NCBI RefSeq assembly: GCF_011064615.1
Contig: NZ_JAALJH010000092.1
Coordinates: forward strand, 1 to 32,585
From: Aquisphaera insulae
GTDB lineage: Bacteria > Planctomycetota > Planctomycetia > Isosphaerales > Isosphaeraceae
DNA length: 32,585 bases
Reading direction: 5' to 3'
The notes below the pieces were generated by a model, which made no database searches, was not told the origin of the DNA, and worked only from the letters and a program-made list of their open reading frames with translations. Of the stretch, positions 1-7,187 are shown one piece after another; the first letter of the stretch is position 1; each line of letters starts with the position of its first letter. The position numbers and the translations under genes are program-made.

Positions 1-310
1 TCGCCCCAAGGTTCAGGCCGCCGACGCGTTCGGCCGGTCCGAGCCACTGTTTGTGACTCGTCCCGGCCGTTGTTTCGTGGCCCTTTTGTGCTTGGGACAG
101 GGGTAATACTACAGGGACCTTCGCCGGAGGTCAACAACCCACCGGGGAATTTCTCGAGAGGGCGTCCGGGCCACGATTCGGGGCGATATCCTGATTGTTG
201 ATCCTGTTGATCGACGGCCGTCGCGGAGCGTCGTCTGCGATCGGCGGCCCGCTTCCGGGGCGGCGATCGCGGGCCGTTCTCCACCCTCCTACACCTCCGT
301 GGAGTCTCCG
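1..310. other. Intergenic region with no supported gene
   Basis: I see no reading frame here with planctomycete-like protein content and no RNA gene. An AT-richer patch at about 84-112 (containing taatacta) could be part of a promoter for the gene starting at 311, but I found no -35 element at acceptable spacing. A GGAG Shine-Dalgarno sequence at 301-304 belongs to the next gene. Confidence 0.5.
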
Positions 311-1348
311 ATGGGCGGGACAGCCGGGCGAGGTCTGATGCGTGCTGTCTGCATCCTGGCCGCGTTGCTGGCCTCCTGCGGGGGACCACGGGGCTCGTCC
401 GGGGTGGCGGGGCGGGTCCACCTGATCGGCTTCGACGCCGGCGAGGAGTTGATCCGGGGGCTGGCGGAGCATCGGCTCGGCGGGCTGGTCGTCCAGGATC
501 CCTACCGGATGGGCCAGCTCGGGGTGGCGACCCTGGTTGCTCACCTGGAGAAGCGTGCGGTCGAGCCGCGGATCCTGACCGACGCGACGATGGTCACTCC
601 CTCCAACGTCGCGGATCCGAAGATCCGGGCGCTCGTCGAGCCGGCGAAGGCCCCCAGGGCGCAGGGGAGCCTGGCGGGGGCGAAGACGCGGCGGTGGCGG
701 ATCGCGATGATTCCCAAGGGGACGGAGCAGGACTACTGGCGGACGATCCACGCGGGGGCGCTCGAGGCGGAGCGGGCGGCCGGCGACGTGGAGGTGGTCT
801 GGCAGGGGCCGGCGGGCGAGACGGACCGGTTCGAGCAGCTCCAGTTCGTACAGGAGGCGGTGGCGGCGGGGGTGGACGGGATCGTCCTGGCGCCGCTCGA
901 TGCGCGGGCGATGGCCCGGCCCGTGGAGATGGTCGCGTCCAAGGGGATCCCGGTGGTGATCGTCGACTCGGGGCTGGAATCGACCAGCCCGATCAGCTTC
1001 ATCTCGACGGACAACCACAAGGGTGGAGTGCTGGCCGCCCGCCGCATGGGAGAGCTGCTGGGCGGGCGGGGGAAGGTGGTCCTGCTCCGCTACAAGGTGG
1101 GCTCGGAGAGCACCGAGGAGCGGGAGCGCGGGTTCCTGGAGACGCTCGCGGCCGAGTTCCCGCGGATCTCGGTCCTCTCCGACGCGGAGCACGCCGGGCC
1201 GACCGCGGGGGAGGCGTGGCGGAAGGTCGAGGCGCTGCTCGAACGATTCGCCGGTCAGATCGACGGGATCTTCTGCGTCAACGAGTCGAGCACGGTCGGG
1301 GCGATGGCCGCCCTGGAGGCGGCCGGGGTGCTGGCGAGGGAACGCTAG
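311..1348 (+). CDS. Sugar-binding lipoprotein of the RbsB type with circularly permuted domain order
   Basis: The 345-residue product resembles periplasmic substrate-binding proteins of sugar ABC transporters (PBP type I fold). I chose the ATG at 311 because GGAG lies 6 nt upstream; GTG 299 and ATG 338 are alternatives. A lipoprotein signal ends in LLASC (Cys23). The segment order is unusual. Residues about 32-111 (beginning VAGRVHLIGFDAG, with LVVQDPYRMGQLGV) match what is normally the C-terminal part of the family. Residues about 127-345 (from RRWRIAMIPKG, through GIVLAPLDARA, VIVDSGL and FISTDNHKGG, to FCVNESSTVGAMAALEAAG) match the normal N-terminal and middle parts. A linker of about 15 residues, rich in Ala, Pro and Gly, joins them. 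All core strands seem present once, so the protein looks permuted rather than truncated. No ABC permease or ATPase gene is nearby. Ligand unknown. Confidence 0.85.
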   Translation: MGGTAGRGLMRAVCILAALLASCGGPRGSSGVAGRVHLIGFDAGEELIRGLAEHRLGGLVVQDPYRMGQLGVATLVAHLEKRAVEPRILTDATMVTPSNVADPKIRALVEPAKAPRAQGSLAGAKTRRWRIAMIPKGTEQDYWRTIHAGALEAERAAGDVEVVWQGPAGETDRFEQLQFVQEAVAAGVDGIVLAPLDARAMARPVEMVASKGIPVVIVDSGLESTSPISFISTDNHKGGVLAARRMGELLGGRGKVVLLRYKVGSESTEERERGFLETLAAEFPRISVLSDAEHAGPTAGEAWRKVEALLERFAGQIDGIFCVNESSTVGAMAALEAAGVLARER

Positions 1349-1377
1349 GGATCTCCCGTAGCGGTGCCACCGGTGCA

Positions 1378-1406
1378 TTGACAACGACTCGCGCGTCCCC
1401 GAGATT
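1378..1406 (+). promoter_or_regulatory. Putative sigma-70-type promoter of the symporter gene
   Basis: A perfect TTGACA at 1378-1383 is followed after 17 nt by GAGATT (1401-1406), a weak -10 with three of six consensus bases. The start codon at 1446 would be roughly 33 nt downstream of transcription initiation. It lies in the 97-nt gap after the binding-protein gene, so the symporter need not depend on read-through. Confidence 0.4.
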
Positions 1407-1445
1407 AGGGCGACACCGTCCAATCCGACGAGGGAGTGCGAGCCC

Positions 1446-3530
1446 ATGACGACGTGCCTGGTGATCGCGGCCGGCGAGGCCCCGCTGATCAAGATCGGCC
1501 CCCTGGACATCGTGATCATCGCGATCTACTTCATCGTGGTGCTCGGGATCGGCGTGTACTTGAAAAAGTACGTGAGCTCGGGAGAGGACTTCTTCATGGC
1601 CGGGCGGAAGATGACCGCCTGGGTGGCCGGGCTGAGCTTCATCTCCGCCAACCTGAGCTCGCTGGAGACGATGGGCTGGTCGGCGATGGCCTACCAGTAC
1701 GGGATGCTCGGGGCGCACGCCTACCTGATCGGTGCGATCCCGGCGATCCTCTTCCTGGCGATCGTCATGATGCCCTTCTATTACATCTGCAAGACGCACA
1801 GCGTGCCGGGCTACCTGATGCTCCGCTACGGGACCGGGGCCAGCGCCCTGGCCGGGATCTCGTTCGCGCTCCTGACGGTGCTGGTCAGCGGCGCCAGCAT
1901 GTTCGCGATGGCCAAGATCCTCCACCTGTTGCTGGGCTGGAACATGACGCTCAGCATCTGGGTGTCGTCGCTGACGGTGGCGGTCTACGTGACGCTGGGG
2001 GGGCTGATTTCGGCGGTCTTCAACGAGGTCCTCCAGTACTTCCTGATCTGGTTCGGCTCGCTCCTGATCCCGATCCTGGGCCTGATCGACGCCGGGGGCT
2101 GGGACGGGATGATGGCGCGGATCCAGAAGAACGTGCCGCTGATCCACCCCACCGTGGGGAACGCCGACTTCCGGAGCCTCTGGCGGAACCTGGGCTCGTT
2201 CGACTCCAATCCGATGGGGATCGACTGGTTCGGGATGGTCTTCGGCCTGGGCCTGGCGGTCAGCTTCGGCTACTGGTGCACGGACTTCCTCCAGGTCCAG
2301 CGGGTGATCGTGGCCAAGGACCTCCGCTCGGCTCAGAACGGGACAATCATCGGCGCGGTGCTGAAGATGCTGGTGCCGATCATCGTGACGGTCCCCGGGC
2401 TGCTCGGCCTGGCGGTCCTGCTCAACGGCGACGGCTCGCCGGTCCTGCTGGTCTCGGAGACCGACCCGCGGGCCAACATCACCCACCACACGTTCAACGA
2501 CGTGCTGCCGCTGCTGATGGGCAAGTACCTGGGCCCGGGGCTGCTCGGCCTGGGCGTGACGGCGATGATCGCGGGCTTCATGTCGGGGATGGCGGGCAAC
2601 GTGAGCGCCTTCGCCACCGTCTGGACGTACGACGTCTACCGGCCGCTCATCAACAAGAAGGCGAGCGACGCCCACTACCTGAGCATGGGGCGATGGTGCT
2701 CGCTCTTGGGCGTCCTGATGTCGATCGGCACGGCCTACGCGCTCTTCTACTTCTCGAACATCCTGGAGTTCCTCCAGGTGCTGATCTTCTTCTTCATCGT
2801 GCCGCTGTTCGGGGTGGTGATCCTGGGCATGCTCTGGAAGCGCGCGACCCCGACCGCGGCGTTCGTCGCCTTCCTGACGGCCATGATCTTCTCGCTCGGG
2901 ATGTGGGTCTTCGTGCACACGTTCCCGGCCGGCTATCGTCCCCCTCCCCGGGCTCTGATCGATCCCGACGCCGTGGTCCGCGTCGAGACCGAGAAGGGCG
3001 GCAAGTCGGAGCGGATCACCCGGGTCTTCGTCGACAAGGGGACGGTGCACACGACGAACGTCGCGCTCTCGGAATCGGGCGGCGAGCGGATGATCCCGGC
3101 CCGGGTCGGCGAGGGAGGCCAGGCGACAGACGTCGGCGTCCTGGCCCCCGAGCGGAAGGACAAGTTCGGCATCCAGGGGGTTCCGGTCGTGCTCGCGTCC
3201 GCGGTCACGGTGGATGCGAAGGAGGTGAGCCAGGGCTTCAACCCGGCCCAGTTCAACCCGGACCACGTGAAGTACATCGCCCGGTCCGACAAGGCCAAGC
3301 CGATGGCGGTGAACGTCTACAGCGCCTTCTGGACCCTGGTGGTCTGCGTGGTGGTGCTCGTCGCCGTGACCCCGTTCACGACGCCGAAGCCCGACAACGA
3401 GCTCCAGGACCTGGTCATGGGCCTGACGGTCGTCCCCGACGAGGGCCCCTGCCCCTGGTACAAGCATCCCTATCTCTGGGCGGCGATCGTCGGGACCGTC
3501 CTCGTGGCCGTCAACGTGATCTTCTGGTGA
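1446..3530 (+). CDS. Sodium:solute symporter (SSS/SLC5 family)
   Basis: The 694-residue polytopic inner-membrane protein resembles SGLT-type sodium/solute cotransporters. The N-terminus begins with a short extracytoplasmic stretch and TM1 (IVIIAIYFIVVLGIGVYL), followed by the family-typical SSGEDFFMAGRKM loop and the TM2 region SFISANLSSLETMGWSA. About 13-14 helices can be traced. Residues about 495-625, between two late helices, form a long soluble insert rich in charged residues and beta-prone segments. The insert ends at a family-typical AKPMAVNVYSAFWTLVVCVVV helix, and the protein finishes with a terminal helix ending NVIFW. The substrate is probably a sugar or another small organic solute but cannot be read from the sequence. 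It is followed after 10 nt by a small membrane protein that is probably cotranscribed. Confidence 0.9.
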   Translation: MTTCLVIAAGEAPLIKIGPLDIVIIAIYFIVVLGIGVYLKKYVSSGEDFFMAGRKMTAWVAGLSFISANLSSLETMGWSAMAYQYGMLGAHAYLIGAIPAILFLAIVMMPFYYICKTHSVPGYLMLRYGTGASALAGISFALLTVLVSGASMFAMAKILHLLLGWNMTLSIWVSSLTVAVYVTLGGLISAVFNEVLQYFLIWFGSLLIPILGLIDAGGWDGMMARIQKNVPLIHPTVGNADFRSLWRNLGSFDSNPMGIDWFGMVFGLGLAVSFGYWCTDFLQVQRVIVAKDLRSAQNGTIIGAVLKMLVPIIVTVPGLLGLAVLLNGDGSPVLLVSETDPRANITHHTFNDVLPLLMGKYLGPGLLGLGVTAMIAGFMSGMAGNVSAFATVWTYDVYRPLINKKASDAHYLSMGRWCSLLGVLMSIGTAYALFYFSNILEFLQVLIFFFIVPLFGVVILGMLWKRATPTAAFVAFLTAMIFSLGMWVFVHTFPAGYRPPPRALIDPDAVVRVETEKGGKSERITRVFVDKGTVHTTNVALSESGGERMIPARVGEGGQATDVGVLAPERKDKFGIQGVPVVLASAVTVDAKEVSQGFNPAQFNPDHVKYIARSDKAKPMAVNVYSAFWTLVVCVVVLVAVTPFTTPKPDNELQDLVMGLTVVPDEGPCPWYKHPYLWAAIVGTVLVAVNVIFW

Positions 3531-3540
3531 GAGGCCGACC

Positions 3541-3792
3541 ATGCATGATGAGACCGAGGTCCCGATCTGGTTCTTCATCGGGTGCCTGCTGCTGATCTAC
3601 GGGGTGCTGATCTTCGGCGCCGGCATCTATGCGCTGGCCGCACCGCCCCCCGAGGACCAGCGTGTGGCGCTCTATTCCCTCCATGCCGACATCTGGTGGG
3701 GTGCATTCATGGTTGCGGTCGGGGCCTTCTACTGCCTTCGCTACCATCCCTACAAGGCGAAGCCCAACGCGGGCATCGAGGCGCTGGAATGA
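3541..3792 (+). CDS. Small two-helix membrane protein, probable symporter partner
   Basis: The 83-residue protein starts at an ATG 10 nt after the symporter stop codon, with a purine-rich GAGAGG upstream. Residues about 9-33 (WFFIGCLLLIYGVLIFGAGIYAL) form one hydrophobic helix and about 52-68 (WWGAFMVAVGAFYCL) a second. A short loop containing PPPEDQRVALYSLHAD separates them, and the tail is basic then acidic. I do not recognise a named family. Small helical-hairpin proteins encoded directly beside SSS transporters are known, for example YhdT with PanF and YjcH with ActP, so an accessory role in the same transport system is a reasonable inference from position and topology. Confidence 0.75.
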   Translation: MHDETEVPIWFFIGCLLLIYGVLIFGAGIYALAAPPPEDQRVALYSLHADIWWGAFMVAVGAFYCLRYHPYKAKPNAGIEALE

Positions 3793-3858
3793 GGGCTGGA
3801 CGGGGCGACGGCCGGCGGGAGGGTTCGGCGTCGGGGCGAGCTCGCGTCGAAGCTCCGA

Positions 3859-3887
3859 TTGACACACTTCTGGCACCCCAATAGGAT
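3859..3887 (+). promoter_or_regulatory. Strong candidate sigma-70-type promoter upstream of the flippase operon
   Basis: TTGACA at 3859-3864 matches the -35 consensus perfectly. A 17-nt spacer leads to TAGGAT (3882-3887), four of six -10 bases. It reads toward the flippase gene and implies a leader of about 280 nt before the start codon at 4176. Confidence 0.5.
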
Positions 3888-4175
3888 GCGCCCGCCGTCG
3901 AGGAGCGGAGCTCCCGGCGTGGCGCCGGATATTCCGCCGGCGATCGAAGTCCGTGGAGGGGGAGCGGTTGCTATAGGGAGGGCGCGATCCCGCCCGGGGT
4001 AGACGGTGGGAGAATCGTCACCATTTCCCCGACAAGCAGATGTTCCGCCGGGGGACGCAGTCCGAGGTCATGCGGTTCCGCGGGGCAAGCCGATAGGGCC
4101 AGGTAGCGTCATCTCGTGGTCCTCGTGGCACGCGCCGTCGTGTCCTGATTATCGCGCAAGGAAGTGCACGCTCGC
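3888..4175 (+). other. Long untranslated leader with small hairpins
   Basis: This stretch between the promoter at 3859-3887 and the flippase gene shows no convincing reading frame. Near its 5' end are two adjacent short perfect stems: GGAGC/GCTCC (3902-3906 with 3910-3914) and CCGGCG/CGCCGG (3914-3919 with 3923-3928, loop TGG). They share base 3914, so they could be mutually exclusive. The rest has no structure I can name. I do not recognise a known riboswitch. Confidence 0.35.
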
Positions 4176-5717
4176 ATGGCCAGTCCAACACTCCTCAAGC
4201 GCAGAAGGCACGGAACGGCGAGGCGCCCCCGGCCCGCCATCCCGTCCAGCCCGGTCGTCGATGGCCGGGCGGGAATGGCCGCCGGCCGCAGGATTGCCTC
4301 GAATTTCGCCTTCCTGAGCCTGGCGGAGCTGGTCTGCCGCGGGACATCGGTCGTGGTCACGCTTTCCCTGACCCAGCGGCTGGGCAAGGAAGGGTACGGC
4401 CGGATCGAGTTCGCCTTCAACATCGTCTTCTGGCTGGTCCTGCTGATCCGGGACAGCAGCGACGTGATGGCGGCGCGGGAGCTGTCGCGGCATCCTCGCC
4501 TGATCAAGCCGCTCGTGGACAACGTGCTGGCGATCAAGGGCTTGCTGTCGCTCTTCCTGTTCGCCGGCCTGGCGATCGCGGGCGCCCTGAGCCTCAAGGA
4601 CGCCGGGGACTGGCAGATTCTGGCTCTTTATGGCCTGATGCTTTTCACCACGGCGAGCGGCCTGGATTTCGTCTACCGAGGGACGGAATGCATGGGCTTG
4701 CTGGCGGTCTCGCTCTCGCTGCGGACGTCGATCTACGCGATCGGCGTGCTGGCGTGGGTGCGAAATCCCTCGCAGATCCTCTGGGTCCCGGCCTGGCTGG
4801 CGATCGGAGAGGCCTCCGGAATTGCGCTGGTCTGGCTGCACTACCTCAAGACCTATCGCCTGCCCCGGCCGAGGCTGGGGCTGCGGTTCGTCGGGCTGAT
4901 CCTCCAGCGTGGGCGGACGGTCTGCCTGATCCAGCTTTCCCAGGCGGTGATCAGCACGGCGGATTTCCTGGTGGTGGGGCTGCTGAGCACGTCCTCGGAC
5001 CTGGGGTTGTACGCGGCGCCGCACCGGCTGGTCACCGCGATCCTGACGTTCGGGCTGATCTTCCAGCAGGCGATGTTCCCGACGCTGTCGAAGCTCTGGC
5101 TCTGGAGGCAGACGGCCTGCGTCGGCCGGACCGCGCTGGACCTCCTGGTGGAGATCCAGGTCACCGTGCTGATGCCGGTCGCGGTCGGGGCGACGATCCT
5201 GGCGGAACCGATCGTCCGCGCCCTCTTCCCGGCGGATTTCGCGGGGGCGGGCCTGCTGCTGGCGATCGGCATCTGGCGGGCGCCGCTGCTGATCCTGGCG
5301 TTCCTCTACCAGACGGCCCTGATCGCGCTCAATCGAGAGATCGTGGGGGTGCGTTCGCTCCTGCTGGCGGCGATGGGGATCGGGCCCCTGGTGGTGCTGA
5401 TGGAGCTGAGCTTCGGGCTGCCGGGTGCGATCGCCGCGGTGCTCCTGCTGGGCCTGGCCCTGGTGGCCGGGGGATACGCCAGCCTGGCGAGGGAGGGCCG
5501 GCAGCCGGCCTGGCATCACCACCTGGCCCGGCCCGCGGCCGCCTCGCTGGCCATGGTCCCGGCCTGCATGGCCTTGCGGAATCATCACGTGAGTCTTTCT
5601 ATACTTTGCGGTGCCGTGACGTACGCGGCGGTCTGGATCGCGCTGGGGGGGCTGGGCCGGATGGAGGTCTGGCGGCTGGCCTTCCGGTCGCTCCCGTCGA
5701 GGCGTCGATCGGCCTGA
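4176..5717 (+). CDS. Polysaccharide/oligosaccharide flippase (Wzx/RfbX-like, MOP superfamily)
   Basis: The 513-residue integral membrane protein has about 12-14 hydrophobic helices spread over its whole length and a basic N-terminal segment of about 30 residues. The first helix region (NFAFLSLAELVCRGTSVVVTLSLTQRLGKEGYG) is typical of lipid-linked oligosaccharide flippases, which start with a helix and then an LG.E.YG motif. ATG 4176 is preceded by AAGGAAG at 4158-4164; a GTG at 4164 would add four residues. The family moves undecaprenyl-linked glycan units across the inner membrane. A glycosyltransferase follows after a 69-nt gap, which supports a surface-polysaccharide role. No polymerase or chain-length regulator is in the window. 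Confidence 0.88.
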   Translation: MASPTLLKRRRHGTARRPRPAIPSSPVVDGRAGMAAGRRIASNFAFLSLAELVCRGTSVVVTLSLTQRLGKEGYGRIEFAFNIVFWLVLLIRDSSDVMAARELSRHPRLIKPLVDNVLAIKGLLSLFLFAGLAIAGALSLKDAGDWQILALYGLMLFTTASGLDFVYRGTECMGLLAVSLSLRTSIYAIGVLAWVRNPSQILWVPAWLAIGEASGIALVWLHYLKTYRLPRPRLGLRFVGLILQRGRTVCLIQLSQAVISTADFLVVGLLSTSSDLGLYAAPHRLVTAILTFGLIFQQAMFPTLSKLWLWRQTACVGRTALDLLVEIQVTVLMPVAVGATILAEPIVRALFPADFAGAGLLLAIGIWRAPLLILAFLYQTALIALNREIVGVRSLLLAAMGIGPLVVLMELSFGLPGAIAAVLLLGLALVAGGYASLAREGRQPAWHHHLARPAAASLAMVPACMALRNHHVSLSILCGAVTYAAVWIALGGLGRMEVWRLAFRSLPSRRRSA

Positions 5718-5774
5718 CGCGGGCCCGCCGCCCGGCGTGGGGCGCCTCGCCTCGCGCACGTCCACCGAAGCGAC

Positions 5775-5780
5775 AGGAGG
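5775..5780 (+). promoter_or_regulatory. Shine-Dalgarno AGGAGG that fixes a TTG start
   Basis: A perfect AGGAGG sits 6 nt before TTG at 5787. No ATG or GTG close by has a comparable site, and translation from this TTG gives KFCMVTTFFGG, the normal N-terminal strand of a GT-B glycosyltransferase. The TTG start is therefore well supported. Confidence 0.75.
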
Positions 5781-5786
5781 TCGCCC

Positions 5787-7115
5787 TTGAAATTCTGCAT
5801 GGTGACGACATTCTTCGGCGGGCACAGCTTCGGCGGCGACGCGGCCTACGTGGACCGGCTCACCCAGGCCCTCTGCCGCCGCGGGCACGAGGTGCACGTC
5901 TACTACTGCGTGGACGCGTTCAACGCCCTCCGCGGGGACCATCCGCTCCGCGAGTACACGCCTCCCGCGGGCCTGCACCTCCACCCGCTGGAGAGCGGGC
6001 TCGGGATCCTCTCGCCGCTGGCGACGCAGGCGACCGGGCTGCCGCTCCTGAAGTCGAGGGTGCTCCGCCGTGCGCTCGAGGATCCGGCCACGGACGTGGT
6101 CCACTTCCACAACATCTCTCTGGTCGGGGGGCCGGGGCTGCTGGCGATGGGGCACGGGTCGGGCGCCGTCCGGATCATGACCGCCCACGAGCACTGGCTG
6201 ATTTGTCCCATGCATCTGCTCTGGAAATACGACCGGAAGCGATGCGACGGGCCGAGCTGCATCCGCTGCAGCCTGGCGGGCCGGAGGCCCCCCCAGGCCT
6301 GGCGGTACACGGGGGCGATCGGCCGCGGATTGAAGCGGCTCGACGCCCTGCTCTTCCCCTCGTCGCATGCGCTCGAGGAGCACCGGTCGCGCGGGATCGG
6401 CCGGGAGGTGCCGCTCGTCCACCTGCCCTACTTCCTGCCGGACGACTGGTCGCAGGGGATCGAGGACGAGGAGACGGCGGCGGCGGGCGAGCGCCCGTAC
6501 CTCGCCGCGGCCGGGCGGCTGGTGGCGATGAAGGGATTTCAGCGACTGATCCCGATGATGCGCTACTTGCCGGAGGTGGACCTCCGGATCGCCGGGACCG
6601 GCCCCTACGAGTCGACCCTGAGGACGCTCGCGGCGGGCCTGCCCAACGTGCACTTCGAAGGGCTGCTCGGGGGCCCCAGGCTGGCGAGGCTCTTCCGGGG
6701 CGCGCGGGCGGTCGTGGTGCCCTCGCTCTTCCCGGAGACGTTCGGTTACGTGGTGCTCGAGGCGTTCGCGGTCGGGACCCCGGTGATCGTGCACGAGGGG
6801 GGGGGCGCGTTGCAGGAGACCGGGGTCCTGAGCGGCGGCGGCCTCGGCTACCGGAGCGACGGCGAGCTGCTGCTGGCCATGCGGCGGATCGTCCACGACG
6901 ACGCCCTCCGCAACGACCTGGCGGCGCGCGGCTACTCGCAGCGGATCGGCGAGTGGTCGGAGGGTGAGCACATCCACCGCTACTACGAGCTGATTCGCGC
7001 CCTCCGCGAGCCGGCGCGGGGCGACGTCTATCGGCCCCACGGCGTCCGGGCCGCGCGGCGGGCCGGGGCGCGTCGGCTGGCGGCCGGATGGAACGGCAAG
7101 GGACGGGAAGACTGA
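5787..7115 (+). CDS. Glycosyltransferase, GT-B fold (GT4-like)
   Basis: The 442-residue soluble or membrane-associated enzyme starts at TTG with a perfect AGGAGG. The N-terminal Rossmann domain shows the glycine-rich acceptor loop (FFGGHSFGGDAAYVDRL), and the central part contains a Cys cluster (CDGPSCIRC, residues about 152-160). The C-terminal domain carries the nucleotide-sugar-binding region, including AAGRLVAMKGF and the EX7E motif, Glu317 and Glu325 in PETFGYVVLE, followed by GTPVIVHEGGGALQE. The enzyme would transfer a sugar from a nucleotide-activated donor to a lipid-linked or glycan acceptor. It probably shares an operon with the flippase upstream. A run of nine G residues at 6797-6805 lies within the conserved C-terminal motif. 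Donor and acceptor are unknown. Confidence 0.9.
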   Translation: MKFCMVTTFFGGHSFGGDAAYVDRLTQALCRRGHEVHVYYCVDAFNALRGDHPLREYTPPAGLHLHPLESGLGILSPLATQATGLPLLKSRVLRRALEDPATDVVHFHNISLVGGPGLLAMGHGSGAVRIMTAHEHWLICPMHLLWKYDRKRCDGPSCIRCSLAGRRPPQAWRYTGAIGRGLKRLDALLFPSSHALEEHRSRGIGREVPLVHLPYFLPDDWSQGIEDEETAAAGERPYLAAAGRLVAMKGFQRLIPMMRYLPEVDLRIAGTGPYESTLRTLAAGLPNVHFEGLLGGPRLARLFRGARAVVVPSLFPETFGYVVLEAFAVGTPVIVHEGGGALQETGVLSGGGLGYRSDGELLLAMRRIVHDDALRNDLAARGYSQRIGEWSEGEHIHRYYELIRALREPARGDVYRPHGVRAARRAGARRLAAGWNGKGRED

Positions 7116-7116
7116 G

Positions 7117-7151
7117 CGGGCCGAGGGCCGACATCTGGGTCCCTCGGCCCG
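7117..7151. terminator. Bidirectional hairpin terminator between convergent genes
   Basis: A perfect 11-bp inverted repeat, CGGGCCGAGGG (7117-7127) and CCCTCGGCCCG (7141-7151), encloses a 13-nt loop. It begins two bases after the glycosyltransferase stop codon and lies between that gene and the convergent HEAT-repeat gene, so it could end transcription from both sides. There is no clear U-tract on either strand. Confidence 0.65.
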
Positions 7152-7187
7152 GCATCCGTCGATGCGTGCGGGGCCCGGGGCGGTCCC

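Noticed and set aside
1278..3578. Long open frame antiparallel to the symporter gene (766 codons)
   Set aside because: Its translation is rich in Arg, His, Asp and Pro with no domain, a known by-product of GC-rich third positions. The sense frame is a clear symporter.
3836..3845. Palindrome GCGAGCTCGC after the small membrane protein gene as a terminator
   Set aside because: It has no loop and no flanking pairing, so it is a poor RNA hairpin.
4149..7040. Antiparallel frame of 963 codons across the flippase and glycosyltransferase genes
   Set aside because: Composition is Arg/Gln/Pro/His-rich and no motif is present, while both sense genes are strongly supported.
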